Shown piece by piece: positions 8,738-19,687 of a DNA stretch of 64,000 nt. The DNA lies in the NCBI RefSeq assembly GCF_900109545.1, contig NZ_FOAP01000012.1:186001-250000 (forward strand), read 5' to 3'. Both the position numbers and the translations under genes were made by a program. The DNA is from Stigmatella aurantiaca. Lineage in GTDB: Bacteria; Myxococcota; Myxococcia; Myxococcales; Myxococcaceae. How positions within the stretch are numbered: the stretch's first letter is position 1; each line of letters opens with the position of its first letter. The notes under the pieces were generated by a model. It had not been told where the DNA came from. It ran no database searches and was given only the letters and a program-made list of their open reading frames with translations.

Positions 8738-10208
8738 GCACGGTGCTGCCTGTGAGCAGTTGGTGGTAGGCCGCGGCGCGCGTCTCCCAGGAGTGGTCCG
8801 CCTCCAGCGCCTGACGCACGAGTGAGCTCCACGCGTGCGGCCGGTGGAACAGGGGCACGGCCCGCCGGAGCGCGCCATCGAGCCCGGCCAGGGAGACGCC
8901 CTGAAAGAGGAAGCCCGTCCCCCGGGCGGAGCCGTCATCCCAGTCCACGATCGAGTCCTTCAGCCCACCGGTGGCGTGCGCGATGGGCACCGTCCCGTAC
9001 CGCATGGCGTACATCTGGGTCAGGCCACAGGGCTCGAAGAGCGAAGGCAGCAAGTACATGTCCGAGGCGGCAAGCAGCTCGTGGGCCCGCTCTTCCGTGT
9101 ACTCGTTGAGATAGACCACGCTTCGGGGAAAGTGCCCTGCGAGCGCCTGGAGGGATGCGTCGACGTGGGGGATGATTCCTTCCAGGCTCCCGCACACCAC
9201 GAGGTTGATCTGCTCGAACAGGGAGGACAAGAGGGCAGGATTCTCCTCGTTGATACCGCCCGTCTCACTGATGAAGAGGAAGATCCCCTTCTGCTTGGCG
9301 AGCCTGTTCATCATCAGGACGATGGGCTTGCGGGGGTCCAGCCCGGGATGCTTCTGGAGGAAGGCACTACGGGCCTCGGCCTTGGCGGCCAGGATGCCGC
9401 CAGGGCTCATGGCATCCCAGCGGGGCCGCCAGACCTCCCGGTCAATGCCGTTGAGCAGCCCATGTAGCCGGGCCAAGGGAACCTTCCGGAATACCTCCGT
9501 CCCGGTATGCAACGGGGGATTGCCCTGCACGAGCTCGTCCCGGTAGGAGGGGCTCACCAGGATGACCCCGTCGGACCGGAGCACCGCGTTGCAGCCGGTG
9601 GAGCGGTGGAGCCCCGCGTCCGTGAGCGCCTGGAGATCCTCCCGGACACAGGTTTCGAGACCCGCCAGGTCCGAGTCCTTCACGGCGCCATGAAACTGGA
9701 AGTTGTGAACCACGAGGTATGTCTTCAGGCCCGGCACCGGGTGCTCGCGGAGGTAACTGACCGCTGGGGTGGGGAACCAATCGTGTATCAGCAAGCGGTC
9801 CATGGGCAGCTCCAGCGCGGCCAACGCGCGGAGCGCGGCCTTCGAGAAGAAGGCGGCCCGCTCCATTTGATCCGCATAGGGCTTCCCCGTCTGGTCATGG
9901 TAGATGCCCGCGCGGCGGAAGTACTTCTCCGATTGGATGAAGACGAACCGTACCCCCCGGTGCCGGGTGATGAGGAACTCCACGGGCTCCGGCCGCCCCA
10001 GGTAGTCCACCTCGATGGCGAGCGAGCGCTCCACCGGAAAACTTCCCACTTTCATCGCGCCGTAAAAGAAGGGCGTGACGACGGTGTTCTCGGTGCCTGC
10101 CCGCTGAAGATACACAGGCAGGCTTCCCGCGGCGTCCCCCAGGCCACCGAACTTCGAGAAGGGGAAACATTCGTAGGTGAGGTGTGTGATCGACAGGGTG
10201 CGCGCCAC
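8727..10208 (-). CDS. glgA: Glycogen synthase (GT5)
   Basis: A 493-residue GT5 enzyme that extends alpha-1,4-glucan from ADP- or UDP-glucose in the cytoplasm. The N-terminal substrate motif KFGGLGDAAGSLP (19-31) corresponds to KxGGLGDV, and the C-terminal half has LLPSLFEPCGLTQMYA followed by GTVPIAHATGGLKD, typical of bacterial glycogen and starch synthases. The start is a GTG at 10208, with GGAG seven bases upstream in GGAGCCTGAC; length fits the family. It is convergent with the GH13 lipoprotein and the two coding ends overlap by 11 bp, so the pair covers glucan building inside the cell and glucan breakdown outside. No glgB or glgC gene lies in the window. Confidence 0.92.
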   Translation of the reverse strand: MARTLSITHLTYECFPFSKFGGLGDAAGSLPVYLQRAGTENTVVTPFFYGAMKVGSFPVERSLAIEVDYLGRPEPVEFLITRHRGVRFVFIQSEKYFRRAGIYHDQTGKPYADQMERAAFFSKAALRALAALELPMDRLLIHDWFPTPAVSYLREHPVPGLKTYLVVHNFQFHGAVKDSDLAGLETCVREDLQALTDAGLHRSTGCNAVLRSDGVILVSPSYRDELVQGNPPLHTGTEVFRKVPLARLHGLLNGIDREVWRPRWDAMSPGGILAAKAEARSAFLQKHPGLDPRKPIVLMMNRLAKQKGIFLFISETGGINEENPALLSSLFEQINLVVCGSLEGIIPHVDASLQALAGHFPRSVVYLNEYTEERAHELLAASDMYLLPSLFEPCGLTQMYAMRYGTVPIAHATGGLKDSIVDWDDGSARGTGFLFQGVSLAGLDGALRRAVPLFHRPHAWSSLVRQALEADHSWETRAAAYHQLLTGSTVLKE

Positions 10209-10272
10209 GTCAGGCTCCAGAATCCAGGACTCCCATGAAACATGGTCATCCTATCAAATCCGGCAAAACTGA

Positions 10273-13200
10273 CTACGCGTCATCCACCGGCCGCACCTTC
10301 TGTTTCCGCTCGATCATCTCCCGGATCTTCGCCGCGAGGACATCCAGCGCGAAGGGCTTGGTGATCATCTCCATGCCGGGGGCCAGGAAGCCCCCGCGCA
10401 CCGAGGCGCCTTCCGCGTAGCCGGTGATGAACAGCACCTGGAGCCCATGGCGGCGCTGGCGCGCGATCTCCGCGAGCTGGCGCCCGTTCATCCCCCCGGG
10501 CAGACCCACGTCCGTCACCAGCAGATCGATGCGCCCCTGCCCCTCGATGAAGGGCAAGGCGGAGCGGGCATCCTTCGCTTCGATCGCCGCGTAGCCCAGG
10601 TCCCCGAGGATGTCCGTCACCAGCATGCGCACGGCGGGCTCATCCTCCACGACGAGCACCGTCTCGCCCTCCTGGGCGCGGGGAGGCTCGCCCGCGCGCG
10701 GGGCCTTGCCCACCTCGGGGCTCTCGCCCACATGGCGTGGCATGTACAGCTTGACGGTCGTGCCCTGCCCCACCTCCGAGTAGATGCGGACGTGGCCGCC
10801 CACCTGCTTGGCGAAGCCGTAGATCATCGACAGGCCCAGGCCCGTGCCCTGGCCGATGGGCTTGGTGGTGAAGAACGGCTCGAAGGCGCGCGCGATGACC
10901 TCTGGCGGCATGCCCTGGCCCGTGTCGCTCACGCTCATGACCACGTAGTCGCCCGGCTTGAGCGCGTCGAAGCCACGGGCATAGGCCTCGTCGAGCCGGG
11001 TGTTGTGGGTCTCCACCGTCAGCTTGCCGCCGTCCGGCATGGCGTCCCGGGCGTTGATGGCCAGGTTGAGCAGCGCGTTCTCGAACTGGTTGGCGTCCGT
11101 CGTCGCCGGCCACAGCTCCGGCGCGAGCAGGGTCTTGAGCGAGACGCTCTCGCCCAGGGTCCGGCGCAGCAGCTCCGCCATGGACAGGACGAGCGCGTTG
11201 ATGTCCGCGGGCTTCACGTCGAGCGACTGGCGACGGCCGAAGGCCAGCAGGCGCGCGGTGAGCGCGGCGGCCCGGTTCGCCGAGTTCACGGTGGCGGTGA
11301 TGTACTTCTCCGTATCGGCATAGCGGCCCGCCTCGATGCGCCGCCGCAGCATCTCCATGGCGCCGATGATGCCGCCCAGCAGGTTGTTGAAGTCGTGCGC
11401 GATGCCGCCGGTGAGCTGCCCCACCGCCTCCATCTTCTGGGACTGGCGCAGCTTCTCCTCCACCTCGCGCAGGACCTGCTCGTGCTGGAGCTGCCGGGAG
11501 ATGTCCTGGCTCACCGTGCCCAGGCCAATGAGCTCCCCACGCTCATCGCGCGTCGCGAACACGTTGTATTCGACGGGAATCTCCTGCCCCGTCTTGAAAT
11601 GGCGGAAGCGGGCGCGGCCCACCCACTTGCCCTCGCGCAGGACGGTGGGCAGCGCCGTGGCCTCGATGAGCGGCCGGTCCTCGGGCATGAAGTATTCGAG
11701 GACGGAGTGCGCGCCCACCCTGTCCTGCCCGTCAATGCCCATCATCCGCTGGCCCGCCGCGTTGACATAGAGCACTCGGCCCTGGGGATCCGAGAAGCCG
11801 ATGAAGTCGGGAGACTGGTCGATGATGCTGAACAGCCGCTGCTGGAGCGCGGTGGCCTCGCGCTCCGCGGTGACGTCCCGGGCGATGGCGTAGAAGATGC
11901 CGCCCTCGGCGGGCACCCCGGTCCAGGAGAACGACCGGTAGACGCCATCCGCCCTCCGCAAGCGGTCCTCCAGCCGGTGGATGCGCTCCCCGCGGGACAG
12001 GCCCGCCATGACCTCCGCCACGGTGGCGTGGTCCTCCGGATGGATGAACTCCATGAAGGGGCGCGCCAGCAGCTCCTGCTCGCTGTACCCCAGCAGCCGG
12101 GTCCAGGCCGGGTTGATGGACTTGAGGTAACCGTCCAGGCCGATGACGCCCATCAGCTCGTCCGAGTGGTTCCAGATGCGGTCCCGCTCGCGCGTGCGCT
12201 CCTCCACGCGCTGCTCCAGGCGTTCGTTCGCCTCGCGCAGCATGCGCTCGGTCCGCTTGCGCTCGGTGGTGTCCAGGACGAAGAGGTAGGCCCCCTGGAT
12301 GGCGCCCTGCGCGTCCCGGCGGGGAAAGAAGCGCAGCTCCAGGTCCCTGCGGGGCAACCCCGGCGTGTCCAGGACGCCCTCGAAGGAGACCGCCTCGCCC
12401 GCGAGCGCGCGCCGGAAGTAAGGCTCGCGCTGCGCGAAGGTCTCTTTCCCCATCAGGTCCTCCACGGTCGCGCCCAGGATCTGCTCCCGGGGCCGGGCGA
12501 ACCACTTCTCATAGGTGCGGTTGACGAAGCGGTAGACCATGTTCTGATCGACATAGCCGATCATCTCGGGCGACTCGTCCGTCAGCAGGCGCAAGTCCTG
12601 CTCGCGCTCGCGCAACGCCAGCCCGGCGCGCCGCTCGTGGTCAATATCCAGGATGGCGACGACCGCGCCGGTGACCGTGCCCTGATCATCACAGATGGGC
12701 GCGCCCATGAGCCGCACCCACGCCTGGGTGCTGTCCCCTCGCACGTAGAGGACCTCCAATGAACAGGGCCCCTCCCCCCCCTGGATGATGCGCGAGAGCG
12801 GATACTCGTGGCCCTCCACCCGGCGTCCATCCGGATGGTAGGACTCCCAGTTCCGGTAGCTCGCGATGTCCGGCGTCTCGGGCAAGGGGTGGCGGAGGAT
12901 CTCCTCGCTGCGGCGGTTGCCTCCGACGATGCGCCCCGAGGGGGCCTCGGCGATGACGATGCCCACCGGAGCCGTGTCCAGGATGACCCGCAGCCGCGCC
13001 TCGCTCTCGCGCAGCCGCTGCTCGGCCTGGGCCCGCTCGATGGCTTCCCAGGTCCGGGAGGAGACCTCCCGGATGAAGGCCACGTCGGCCTCGGTCCAGG
13101 CCCGGGGCGAAGCACTGTGCGCGTAGACGAAGCCCACGAGCCGGTCCTGGCGCATGAGCGGCAGGCTGGTGAAGCCCCGGATGTCCAGGGCACGGAAGTT

Positions 13201-14742
13201 CGCAAGCTCCTCCGGGGCCATCCACTCCGCCTTCATGGCGTCCGGCTCGACGAGGGGCAGGCCCTGCCGCAACCGGTTCATGGCGGCGCTAAAGACGGCA
13301 AGAGGGTAGCTGCCCGCGATCCCCGCGACCTTCCCGTTGGACCAGTCCCGCTCGATGGCGAGGGTCCGCGTGTCCAGCTCGACCCGGGCGAAGCCCGCCC
13401 GGGACAGGCCCAGCGTCTCGCCGAGCAGCTCGGCGCTCAGGGCGGCGATCTCTCCCGGGCCATTCAGGTCCCGCAGCCGGTCACTCAAGTCCAGCAGCGC
13501 GCGCTGGCGCAGCTCCGCCTGCTTGCGCTGGGTGATGTCGAGGATGATGCCCGGAAAACGAGCGGGCTTGCCGTCCGGGCCACGGGAGGCGCGCCCCCGG
13601 ACCTGGATCCACCGCACCTCGCCCCCGTTGGGCAGCACCCGGTACTCGTTCTCGTACTCCTCGCCCGTCTCGATGCAGTGCTGGATCCACTGGCTCACCC
13701 GCGGCACATCCTCGGGATGGATGCCGGGCAGATAGGCCTCGAACGGGGCGCCCTCGGCCGCTGCCTCTGGCGGCACGGAGTACAGCCAGGCGCAGCGCGC
13801 GTCCATGTAGAGCTTGTTGGCCTGCATGTCCCAGTCCCAGACCCCGATGGAGCCCGAGGACTTCAAGGCGAACTGCAAGCGCTCATCGCTCCGGCGCAGC
13901 GCGGACTCGGCCTGCTCGATGGCGGTGAGGTCGCGGCTGATGGTCGCGTAGCCGGTGAGCGCGCCGGTCCCGTCGCGCAGGACGAAGGCGTTGTAGTCCA
14001 TCGGGATGCGCGCTCCGGTGCCCCGGTGCAGGAAGTGCATCCGGCCCCGCCAGTGGCCCTGGGCGCGCTGGGCGGGCAGGATGACGTCCCGGACGAAGGG
14101 GCGCTCCTCGGGCGGGAAGATGTCCGCGATGCTCACGCCGCGGGTCTCCTCGTCCCCCACCCCCACCATGCGGCGTCCCGCCCGGTTGATGAAGACCCCC
14201 TGCCCTTGCGCGTCGGCGAGGCCCACGAAGTCGGGCGATTGCTCGGCCAGAAGGATGAAGCGCTCGCGCTCCTCTTCGATCTGCTTCTGCTCGGTGCGGT
14301 CGCGCAGGATCTTCACGAAGCCGATGGGTGTGCCCTGCTCGTCCTTGAGCGGCATCATCTCCCCGCTCGCCCAGAACCGGGAGCCATCGCGCCGCTGGTG
14401 CCAGCGCTCGTCGAGGGCCCGGCCCTGCTCCAGGGCCGTGCGCATCTCCAGCTCGGGCACCCCCAGTGCGCGGTCCTCCTCGGTGAAGAACACCGAGGTG
14501 TACTCGCCCAGGAGTTCCTCCGGCGTCCACCCGAGAACGCGCCGGGCCCCTTCGCTCCAGCGGGTGATCCGCCCCTGGCGATCCAGGGCAACGACCGCGA
14601 AGTCGATGGCGCTTTCGACGATGCGCCGGTAGCTCGCATCCTCGGTGCCACTGGGATCGATCCCCTCCCGAAGCAGCAGTCCGCGCAGACGGTCGATCTC
14701 GGCACGCAGGAGCCACACTTCATCGGGCTGGGAAAGGCTCAT
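10273..14742 (-). CDS. Hybrid sensor histidine kinase with about seven PAS domains, GAF and receiver
   Basis: A 1489-residue cytoplasmic hybrid kinase with no membrane spans. Approximate order: PAS 38-150, 165-280 and 285-410, GAF 420-575, PAS 585-700, 705-825, 850-965 and 970-1090, then HisKA/HATPase about 1100-1340 and a receiver about 1365-1480. The H-box is [11 protein letters not shown], the N-box [19 protein letters not shown], the G-box [15 protein letters not shown], and the receiver Asp lies in [14 protein letters not shown]. The ATG at 14742 ([12 protein letters not shown]) is preferred over an upstream frame extension that looks non-coding. It is divergent from the second hybrid kinase at 14990, whose kinase and receiver parts are nearly the same. 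The stacked sensory modules suggest several cytosolic inputs; ligands and output are unknown. Confidence 0.9.
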   Translation of the reverse strand: MSLSQPDEVWLLRAEIDRLRGLLLREGIDPSGTEDASYRRIVESAIDFAVVALDRQGRITRWSEGARRVLGWTPEELLGEYTSVFFTEEDRALGVPELEMRTALEQGRALDERWHQRRDGSRFWASGEMMPLKDEQGTPIGFVKILRDRTEQKQIEEERERFILLAEQSPDFVGLADAQGQGVFINRAGRRMVGVGDEETRGVSIADIFPPEERPFVRDVILPAQRAQGHWRGRMHFLHRGTGARIPMDYNAFVLRDGTGALTGYATISRDLTAIEQAESALRRSDERLQFALKSSGSIGVWDWDMQANKLYMDARCAWLYSVPPEAAAEGAPFEAYLPGIHPEDVPRVSQWIQHCIETGEEYENEYRVLPNGGEVRWIQVRGRASRGPDGKPARFPGIILDITQRKQAELRQRALLDLSDRLRDLNGPGEIAALSAELLGETLGLSRAGFARVELDTRTLAIERDWSNGKVAGIAGSYPLAVFSAAMNRLRQGLPLVEPDAMKAEWMAPEELANFRALDIRGFTSLPLMRQDRLVGFVYAHSASPRAWTEADVAFIREVSSRTWEAIERAQAEQRLRESEARLRVILDTAPVGIVIAEAPSGRIVGGNRRSEEILRHPLPETPDIASYRNWESYHPDGRRVEGHEYPLSRIIQGGEGPCSLEVLYVRGDSTQAWVRLMGAPICDDQGTVTGAVVAILDIDHERRAGLALREREQDLRLLTDESPEMIGYVDQNMVYRFVNRTYEKWFARPREQILGATVEDLMGKETFAQREPYFRRALAGEAVSFEGVLDTPGLPRRDLELRFFPRRDAQGAIQGAYLFVLDTTERKRTERMLREANERLEQRVEERTRERDRIWNHSDELMGVIGLDGYLKSINPAWTRLLGYSEQELLARPFMEFIHPEDHATVAEVMAGLSRGERIHRLEDRLRRADGVYRSFSWTGVPAEGGIFYAIARDVTAEREATALQQRLFSIIDQSPDFIGFSDPQGRVLYVNAAGQRMMGIDGQDRVGAHSVLEYFMPEDRPLIEATALPTVLREGKWVGRARFRHFKTGQEIPVEYNVFATRDERGELIGLGTVSQDISRQLQHEQVLREVEEKLRQSQKMEAVGQLTGGIAHDFNNLLGGIIGAMEMLRRRIEAGRYADTEKYITATVNSANRAAALTARLLAFGRRQSLDVKPADINALVLSMAELLRRTLGESVSLKTLLAPELWPATTDANQFENALLNLAINARDAMPDGGKLTVETHNTRLDEAYARGFDALKPGDYVVMSVSDTGQGMPPEVIARAFEPFFTTKPIGQGTGLGLSMIYGFAKQVGGHVRIYSEVGQGTTVKLYMPRHVGESPEVGKAPRAGEPPRAQEGETVLVVEDEPAVRMLVTDILGDLGYAAIEAKDARSALPFIEGQGRIDLLVTDVGLPGGMNGRQLAEIARQRRHGLQVLFITGYAEGASVRGGFLAPGMEMITKPFALDVLAAKIREMIERKQKVRPVDDA

Positions 14743-14989
14743 CGAACGCTCGCGCCCCAAAGGAAGGGATTCAACCGGAAACCTTGTGCATTCACTTCCG
14801 GACACGCAACAACGCGCTGCCTGCTCTTGCTCGAGGCATGGGGGTGTCCATGACCGCGGGGCCCTGTTCCCGAGGATGCCTGCCCGCCTGCCGCTTCCCT
14901 TGAGATTCACTGCCAGAAACAGCGCCCCGTCTTCCTTCCGGTTGGCGGTGACGGTTAAGAGGAAGCCCTACCAGCCCGTGCGCCCCACC
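14743..14989. promoter_or_regulatory. Divergent spacer between the two hybrid kinases
   Basis: This 247-nt gap separates the start codons of two oppositely oriented paralogous kinases and must hold both promoters. I could not pick out convincing -35/-10 pairs. AGAGGAAG near 14958-14965 would suit a GTG start at 14978 for the plus-strand gene better than the ATG at 14990. Confidence 0.35.
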
Positions 14990-17914
14990 ATGCCGCCCCT
15001 CTCGCATCCGCCCCCTCCTCCCGAAAGCCGCTTTCCTTCCGCTGAAGGCGAGATGGCTGACCGCATCCGCGCTTTTGACTGGCCGGCCACCCCCCTGGGC
15101 CCCCTGGAGGGCTGGTCCCCACAGCTCAAGGCGATGGTGGAGCTGCTGCTGCGCTCGCCCCTGCCGATGACGCTGCTGTGGGGCCCCGAGGGCATCCTCA
15201 TCTACAACAGCGGTTACGCGGTCATCTCCGGTGCCCGGCACCCCGGGAACCTGGGCCGCTCGGCGCTGGACGCGTGGCCCGAGGCGGCGGACTTCAACCG
15301 CCACGTCATCGCCGCGGGCCGGCGGGGCGAGTCCCTGTCCTTCAAGGATCAAACCCTCGTCCTCTACCGCAATGGGGTCCGCGAAGAAGTCTGGATGGAC
15401 CTGAACTACACCCCGGTGCTCGACGCGCACCAGCAGCCCGTGGGCATCCTGGCCATCCTGACGGAGAACACCACGCGCGTGCAGGAGGAACAGCGCCGCC
15501 AGCGGGCCGAGGCGAGCCTGCGCGAGGCCAACGAGCGCATCCAGCTGGCCCTGGACGCCGGAGCGGTAATCGGCACCTGGATGTGGGACGTGCCGAGGGA
15601 CCACTTCACGGGCGATGTCCGGTTCGCTCGCAGCTTCTCGATTCCCCCCGAGGAGCTCGTCGAGGGCCGGGCGCTGTCGCAGGTGGTGCAGTCCATTCAT
15701 CCGGACGACCGGCCCCACGTCGAGGCCCTCATCGGCGATGCCCTGCGCCAGGGGGGCCCCTACCGGGCCGAGTACCGCGTCCGGCAGCTCGACGGCTCGT
15801 GGCTGTGGCTCGAAGCGAACGGCCACGTCGAGCTCGACGCCCAGGGGCAGGCCCTGCGGTTTCCCGGGGTGTTGCTCAACATCGATGCGCGCAAGAAGGC
15901 CGAGATGCGCCAGGCCTTCGTCCTGTCACTCACCGACCGGCTGCGCACCCTCTCCGAGCCCCGGCAGCTCCTGGCCGCGGCGACCGAGATGCTGGGGCGC
16001 AAGCTGGGCGTTCACCGGGTGAGCTACGCCGAGGCAGACCTCACGGCCGGCGAGACGGCACTCCTGGCGAGCTGGAGCGAGGGCCCGGACACGCCGGGAG
16101 ACGGCCTGGAGACGCTGGCCCCCGGGTTCACCGCGCGGCTCGAGCAGGGTTTGACCGTGGTCCACCCGGGCGGCGGAGGCCAGGAGCCTGGCGCGGTCCT
16201 GGCGGTGCCCTTGCTGCGCGAGCAGCGGCTGCGCGCGGTCCTCGCCCTCAGCCAGCCCGGCCCCCGCGTGTGGCGGCCCGAGGACATCTCGCTCGCCGAG
16301 GAGGTGGCCACGCGCACCTGGGAAGCGGCCGAACGTGCCCGGGCCGAGGCGGCGCTGCGCGAGCTCAACGTCACCCTGGAGCAGCAGATCCGCGAGCGCA
16401 CCCAGGAGCGCAACCGCTTGTGGGAGCTGTCACTGTCGCCCTTCCTCGTCACGGACCTGGAGGGGCACTGGCTGAGCGCCAGCCCCACCTGGAACCAGGC
16501 GCTGGGGTGGACGGAGAAGGAACTCCTGGGCCGCACCTCGCTGTGGCTGTCCCACCCGGAGGATGAGGCCCGGCTGCGCGAGGTCACCGCGCAGGTGGCC
16601 GGGGGCCAGAAGGTCCAGGGCTTCGAGAACCGCTTGCGCCACCGCGATGGCTCCTACCGGTGGTTCTCCTGGTGGGCCATGCCCTCCGAGGGCCTGGTCT
16701 ACTGCGTGGCCCGCGACGTGACGGCGGAGAAGCAGCGCCAGGCGGAGCTGGAGAGGACCCAGGAGCAGCTGCGCCAGGCCCAGAAGATGGAGGCCGTGGG
16801 CCAGCTCACCGGGGGTATCGCGCACGACTTCAACAACCTGCTGGCTGGCATCGTCGGGGCGCTCAACCTGCTGGACCGGCGCCTCAAGGCCGGCAAGCTG
16901 GACAACGTGCAGCGCTACATCGAGGCCGCGACCTCGTCCGCCATGCGGGCCGCGTCCCTCACCCACCGGCTGCTCGCCTTCGCGCGCCGGCAGTCACTCG
17001 ACGTGAAGCCCACGGACATCAATGCCCGGGTGGTCTCCATGGAGGAGCTGCTGCGCCGCACCCTGGGCGAGAACATCGTGCTGCGCATGGCGCTCGAGCC
17101 CCGGCTGTGGCCGGCGCTCACCGACTCCAACCAGTTCGAGAACGCGCTGCTCAACCTGGTCATCAACGCCCGGGACGCCATGCCGGACGGCGGCAAGCTG
17201 ACGGTGGCGACCTCCAACACCCACCTGGACGAGGCGGCCGCCCGCGCCTTCGATGAGCTGGCGCCAGGGGACTATGTGCTGCTGAGCGTGAGCGACACGG
17301 GCCAGGGCATGCCGCCGGAGGTCATCGCGCGTGCCTTCGAGCCGTTCTTCACCACCAAGCCCATTGGCCAGGGCACGGGCCTGGGCCTGTCGATGATCTA
17401 CGGCTTCGTGCGGCAATCCGGCGGGCACGTGCGCATCGAGAGCCAGGTGGGCCAGGGCACCACCCTCTCGCTGCTGCTGCCCCGGCATGTGGCCGAGGTG
17501 GCCGCGTCCGAGGAGCCGCTCCCGGGAGAGCCGCCTCGCGCGAGGCTGGGGGAGACGATCCTGGTGGTGGAGGATGACGCCTCAGTGCGCATGGTGGTGA
17601 TGGATGTGCTGGCCGACCTGGGCTACCAGGCGGTGGAGGCGGGAGATGCCCAGCAAGCCCTGCCGTACATCGAAGGCCGGGAGCGGTTGGACCTGCTCAT
17701 CACGGATGTGGGCTTGCCGGGCATGAATGGCCGGCAGCTCGCGGAGATCGCCCGGCAGCGGCGGCCGGGCCTCAAGGTGCTCTTCGCCACGGGCTACGCG
17801 GAGGGGGCGGCGGTGCGCGGGGGCTTCCTGGAGCCGGGCATGGAGATGATCACCAAGCCCTTCTCGCTCGAAGCGCTGGCCGAGCGGGTGCGCGCGATGC
17901 TGCCCTTCCCCTGA
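14990..17914 (+). CDS. Hybrid sensor histidine kinase with three PAS domains, GAF and receiver
   Basis: A 974-residue soluble hybrid kinase. The ATG at 14990 begins [16 protein letters not shown]; an in-frame GTG at 14978 is an alternative. Approximate layout: PAS 25-165 ([15 protein letters not shown]), PAS 175-305, GAF 315-455, a coiled-coil linker, PAS 480-600, HisKA/HATPase 610-845 and a receiver 860-970. Motifs are [47 protein letters not shown] and [13 protein letters not shown]. From the H-box to the receiver it closely matches the divergent neighbour, while the sensory N-termini differ in number and content. That pattern points to duplication followed by rearrangement of inputs. The partner and the pathway cannot be told from sequence. 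Confidence 0.9.
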   Translation: MPPLSHPPPPPESRFPSAEGEMADRIRAFDWPATPLGPLEGWSPQLKAMVELLLRSPLPMTLLWGPEGILIYNSGYAVISGARHPGNLGRSALDAWPEAADFNRHVIAAGRRGESLSFKDQTLVLYRNGVREEVWMDLNYTPVLDAHQQPVGILAILTENTTRVQEEQRRQRAEASLREANERIQLALDAGAVIGTWMWDVPRDHFTGDVRFARSFSIPPEELVEGRALSQVVQSIHPDDRPHVEALIGDALRQGGPYRAEYRVRQLDGSWLWLEANGHVELDAQGQALRFPGVLLNIDARKKAEMRQAFVLSLTDRLRTLSEPRQLLAAATEMLGRKLGVHRVSYAEADLTAGETALLASWSEGPDTPGDGLETLAPGFTARLEQGLTVVHPGGGGQEPGAVLAVPLLREQRLRAVLALSQPGPRVWRPEDISLAEEVATRTWEAAERARAEAALRELNVTLEQQIRERTQERNRLWELSLSPFLVTDLEGHWLSASPTWNQALGWTEKELLGRTSLWLSHPEDEARLREVTAQVAGGQKVQGFENRLRHRDGSYRWFSWWAMPSEGLVYCVARDVTAEKQRQAELERTQEQLRQAQKMEAVGQLTGGIAHDFNNLLAGIVGALNLLDRRLKAGKLDNVQRYIEAATSSAMRAASLTHRLLAFARRQSLDVKPTDINARVVSMEELLRRTLGENIVLRMALEPRLWPALTDSNQFENALLNLVINARDAMPDGGKLTVATSNTHLDEAAARAFDELAPGDYVLLSVSDTGQGMPPEVIARAFEPFFTTKPIGQGTGLGLSMIYGFVRQSGGHVRIESQVGQGTTLSLLLPRHVAEVAASEEPLPGEPPRARLGETILVVEDDASVRMVVMDVLADLGYQAVEAGDAQQALPYIEGRERLDLLITDVGLPGMNGRQLAEIARQRRPGLKVLFATGYAEGAAVRGGFLEPGMEMITKPFSLEALAERVRAMLPFP

Positions 17915-18045
17915 CGCCCCTCCCATCACCAGGCGGACAGGCAAGCCCTCGCTCCCGCGAAGCACGGGGCCGCTCCCGCCTCCCGGGGAGGCCTCCTACC
18001 TTGAGAGGCACGGCCGTCCGTCCTACCCCGGGCGCCGCCACGCGC

Positions 18046-19626
18046 ATGACGACTTCCAAGAAGAGGACCGCGGCAACAGGCGTCCCGGGCTTCCGGCGGC
18101 CGGCCTGGAAGCAGCTCATGGCCGAGGCCCAGGCCCGCTTCGGCGTGGAGGAGCTGCGGCCCGGCCAGCAGGAGATCATCGAGGCGCTGCTGGACGGCGA
18201 GGATGTGCTGGGGGTGATGCCCACGGGCGCCGGCAAATCACTGTGCTTCCAGCTGCCTGCCCTCTTCCTGCCCAAGGCCACCGTCGTCGTCTCGCCGCTG
18301 CTGGCGCTGATGCGCGACCAGCACGACAAGCTCTCCGAGGCGGAAGTGGCCGTGGTGAAGCTGGACTCCACCCTCACGGCCCGGGAGGCCGACGCCCTGG
18401 CCGGCGAGGTGCGCCGTGGCGAGCACGAGATCATCTACGTCACCCCCGAGCAGCTCGAGAAGCCCGAGCGCATCGAGGCGCTGCGCAAGGCAGGGGTGTC
18501 CCTCTTCGTGGTGGACGAGGCCCACTGTGTTTCCCAGTGGGGGCACGACTTCCGCCCGGCGTTCCTCTCGCTGCGCGACGCGGTGCAGCAGCTGGGCCAT
18601 CCGCCCGTGCTCGCCCTGACGGCCACCGCCACCCCCCAGGTGCGCGAGGACGTGCTCGAGCAGCTCGGCATCCGGGACGCCCGGCGGGTGAACACCGGCA
18701 TCCGGCGCGACAACCTCTTCATGGAGGTGGCCCGCACGGTGAACCCCGAGGCCAAGAAGGCGCGGCTCCTGAAGCTGCTCCAGGACGAGCCGGGCACGGG
18801 CATCATCTACACCTCCACGGTCCGCAAGGCCGAGGAGGTGTGGAAGTGGCTCCAGGATGCCGGCATCGAGGCGGGCCGCTACCACGGGAAGATGAAGGCC
18901 CGCGAGCGCGAGGAGACGCAGCAGCGCTTCATGGAGAACGGCTACCGCGTCATCGTCGCCACCAAGGCGTTCGGCCTGGGCATCGACAAGCCAGACATCC
19001 GCTTCGTGGCGCACTGGCAGTTCCCGGACTCGCTGGAGAGCTACTACCAGGAGGCGGGGCGCGCGGGACGCGACGGGAAGCCGGCGCGCGCGGTGCTCTT
19101 CTACCGGCTGGAGGACCGGCGCATCCAGAGCTACTTCCTCGGGGGCAAGTACCCCCGGCGCGAGCAGTCCCAGGCGCTCTACGCGGTGCTCCGGGAGCAA
19201 TGGGCCCAGCGCCAGGGCAAGCCCGTGTCCCTCAAGGCCGTCACGGAGGCCTCGGGCCTGCCTGCCGCCCGGGTGAAGGTGCTGGTGGCGCAGCTTGCCG
19301 GGGCGGGCATTCTTGAGCGCGGCACGCGGGGGCTTCAGCAACTGCGCGGCTTCGAGACCCTGGAGGAGCTCGACGCGTACCTCTCCGCCTACGAGAAGCG
19401 CCACCAGAGCGACCGGGAGCGGCTCAAGCAGATGATGCACTACGGGCAGACCACCGGGTGCCGCTGGCGGCTGCTCAACGAGTACTTCGGTGAGCCCGGG
19501 CCCGCGGACTGCGGACGCTGCGACAACTGCGTGGAGCGGGCGGCCGGGCACTTCGATGCGGCCAGCCCCACGCGGCTGGCCACTCCGCCCCCCTCGTCCC
19601 TGGCCAGCGCCTCCAGCGCCGCGTAG
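18046..19626 (+). CDS. recQ: RecQ-family ATP-dependent DNA helicase, no HRDC domain
   Basis: A 526-residue superfamily 2 helicase. The ATG at 18046 gives MTTSKKRTAATG; the TTG at 18001 in the same frame lacks support. Motifs in order: PTGAGKS (Walker A), DEAHCVSQWGHDFRP (Walker B and the RecQ aromatic loop), LTATATP, and QEAGRAGRDGKP (motif VI). A zinc-binding segment follows with Cys residues in GCRWRLLNEYFG and CGRCDNC. The protein ends shortly after in a Ser/Pro-rich tail, so the HRDC domain of E. coli RecQ is missing, as in many short RecQ paralogues. Family function is 3'-5' unwinding of branched DNA in recombination and repair. It stands alone between a kinase and a convergent SDR gene. 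Confidence 0.92.
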   Translation: MTTSKKRTAATGVPGFRRPAWKQLMAEAQARFGVEELRPGQQEIIEALLDGEDVLGVMPTGAGKSLCFQLPALFLPKATVVVSPLLALMRDQHDKLSEAEVAVVKLDSTLTAREADALAGEVRRGEHEIIYVTPEQLEKPERIEALRKAGVSLFVVDEAHCVSQWGHDFRPAFLSLRDAVQQLGHPPVLALTATATPQVREDVLEQLGIRDARRVNTGIRRDNLFMEVARTVNPEAKKARLLKLLQDEPGTGIIYTSTVRKAEEVWKWLQDAGIEAGRYHGKMKAREREETQQRFMENGYRVIVATKAFGLGIDKPDIRFVAHWQFPDSLESYYQEAGRAGRDGKPARAVLFYRLEDRRIQSYFLGGKYPRREQSQALYAVLREQWAQRQGKPVSLKAVTEASGLPAARVKVLVAQLAGAGILERGTRGLQQLRGFETLEELDAYLSAYEKRHQSDRERLKQMMHYGQTTGCRWRLLNEYFGEPGPADCGRCDNCVERAAGHFDAASPTRLATPPPSSLASASSAA

Positions 19627-19687
19627 GAGGCACCTCCCGCGGAACTCAAGTGCTTCTCAGCACGGCCCCAGGCCTGCCCGGACGCCC

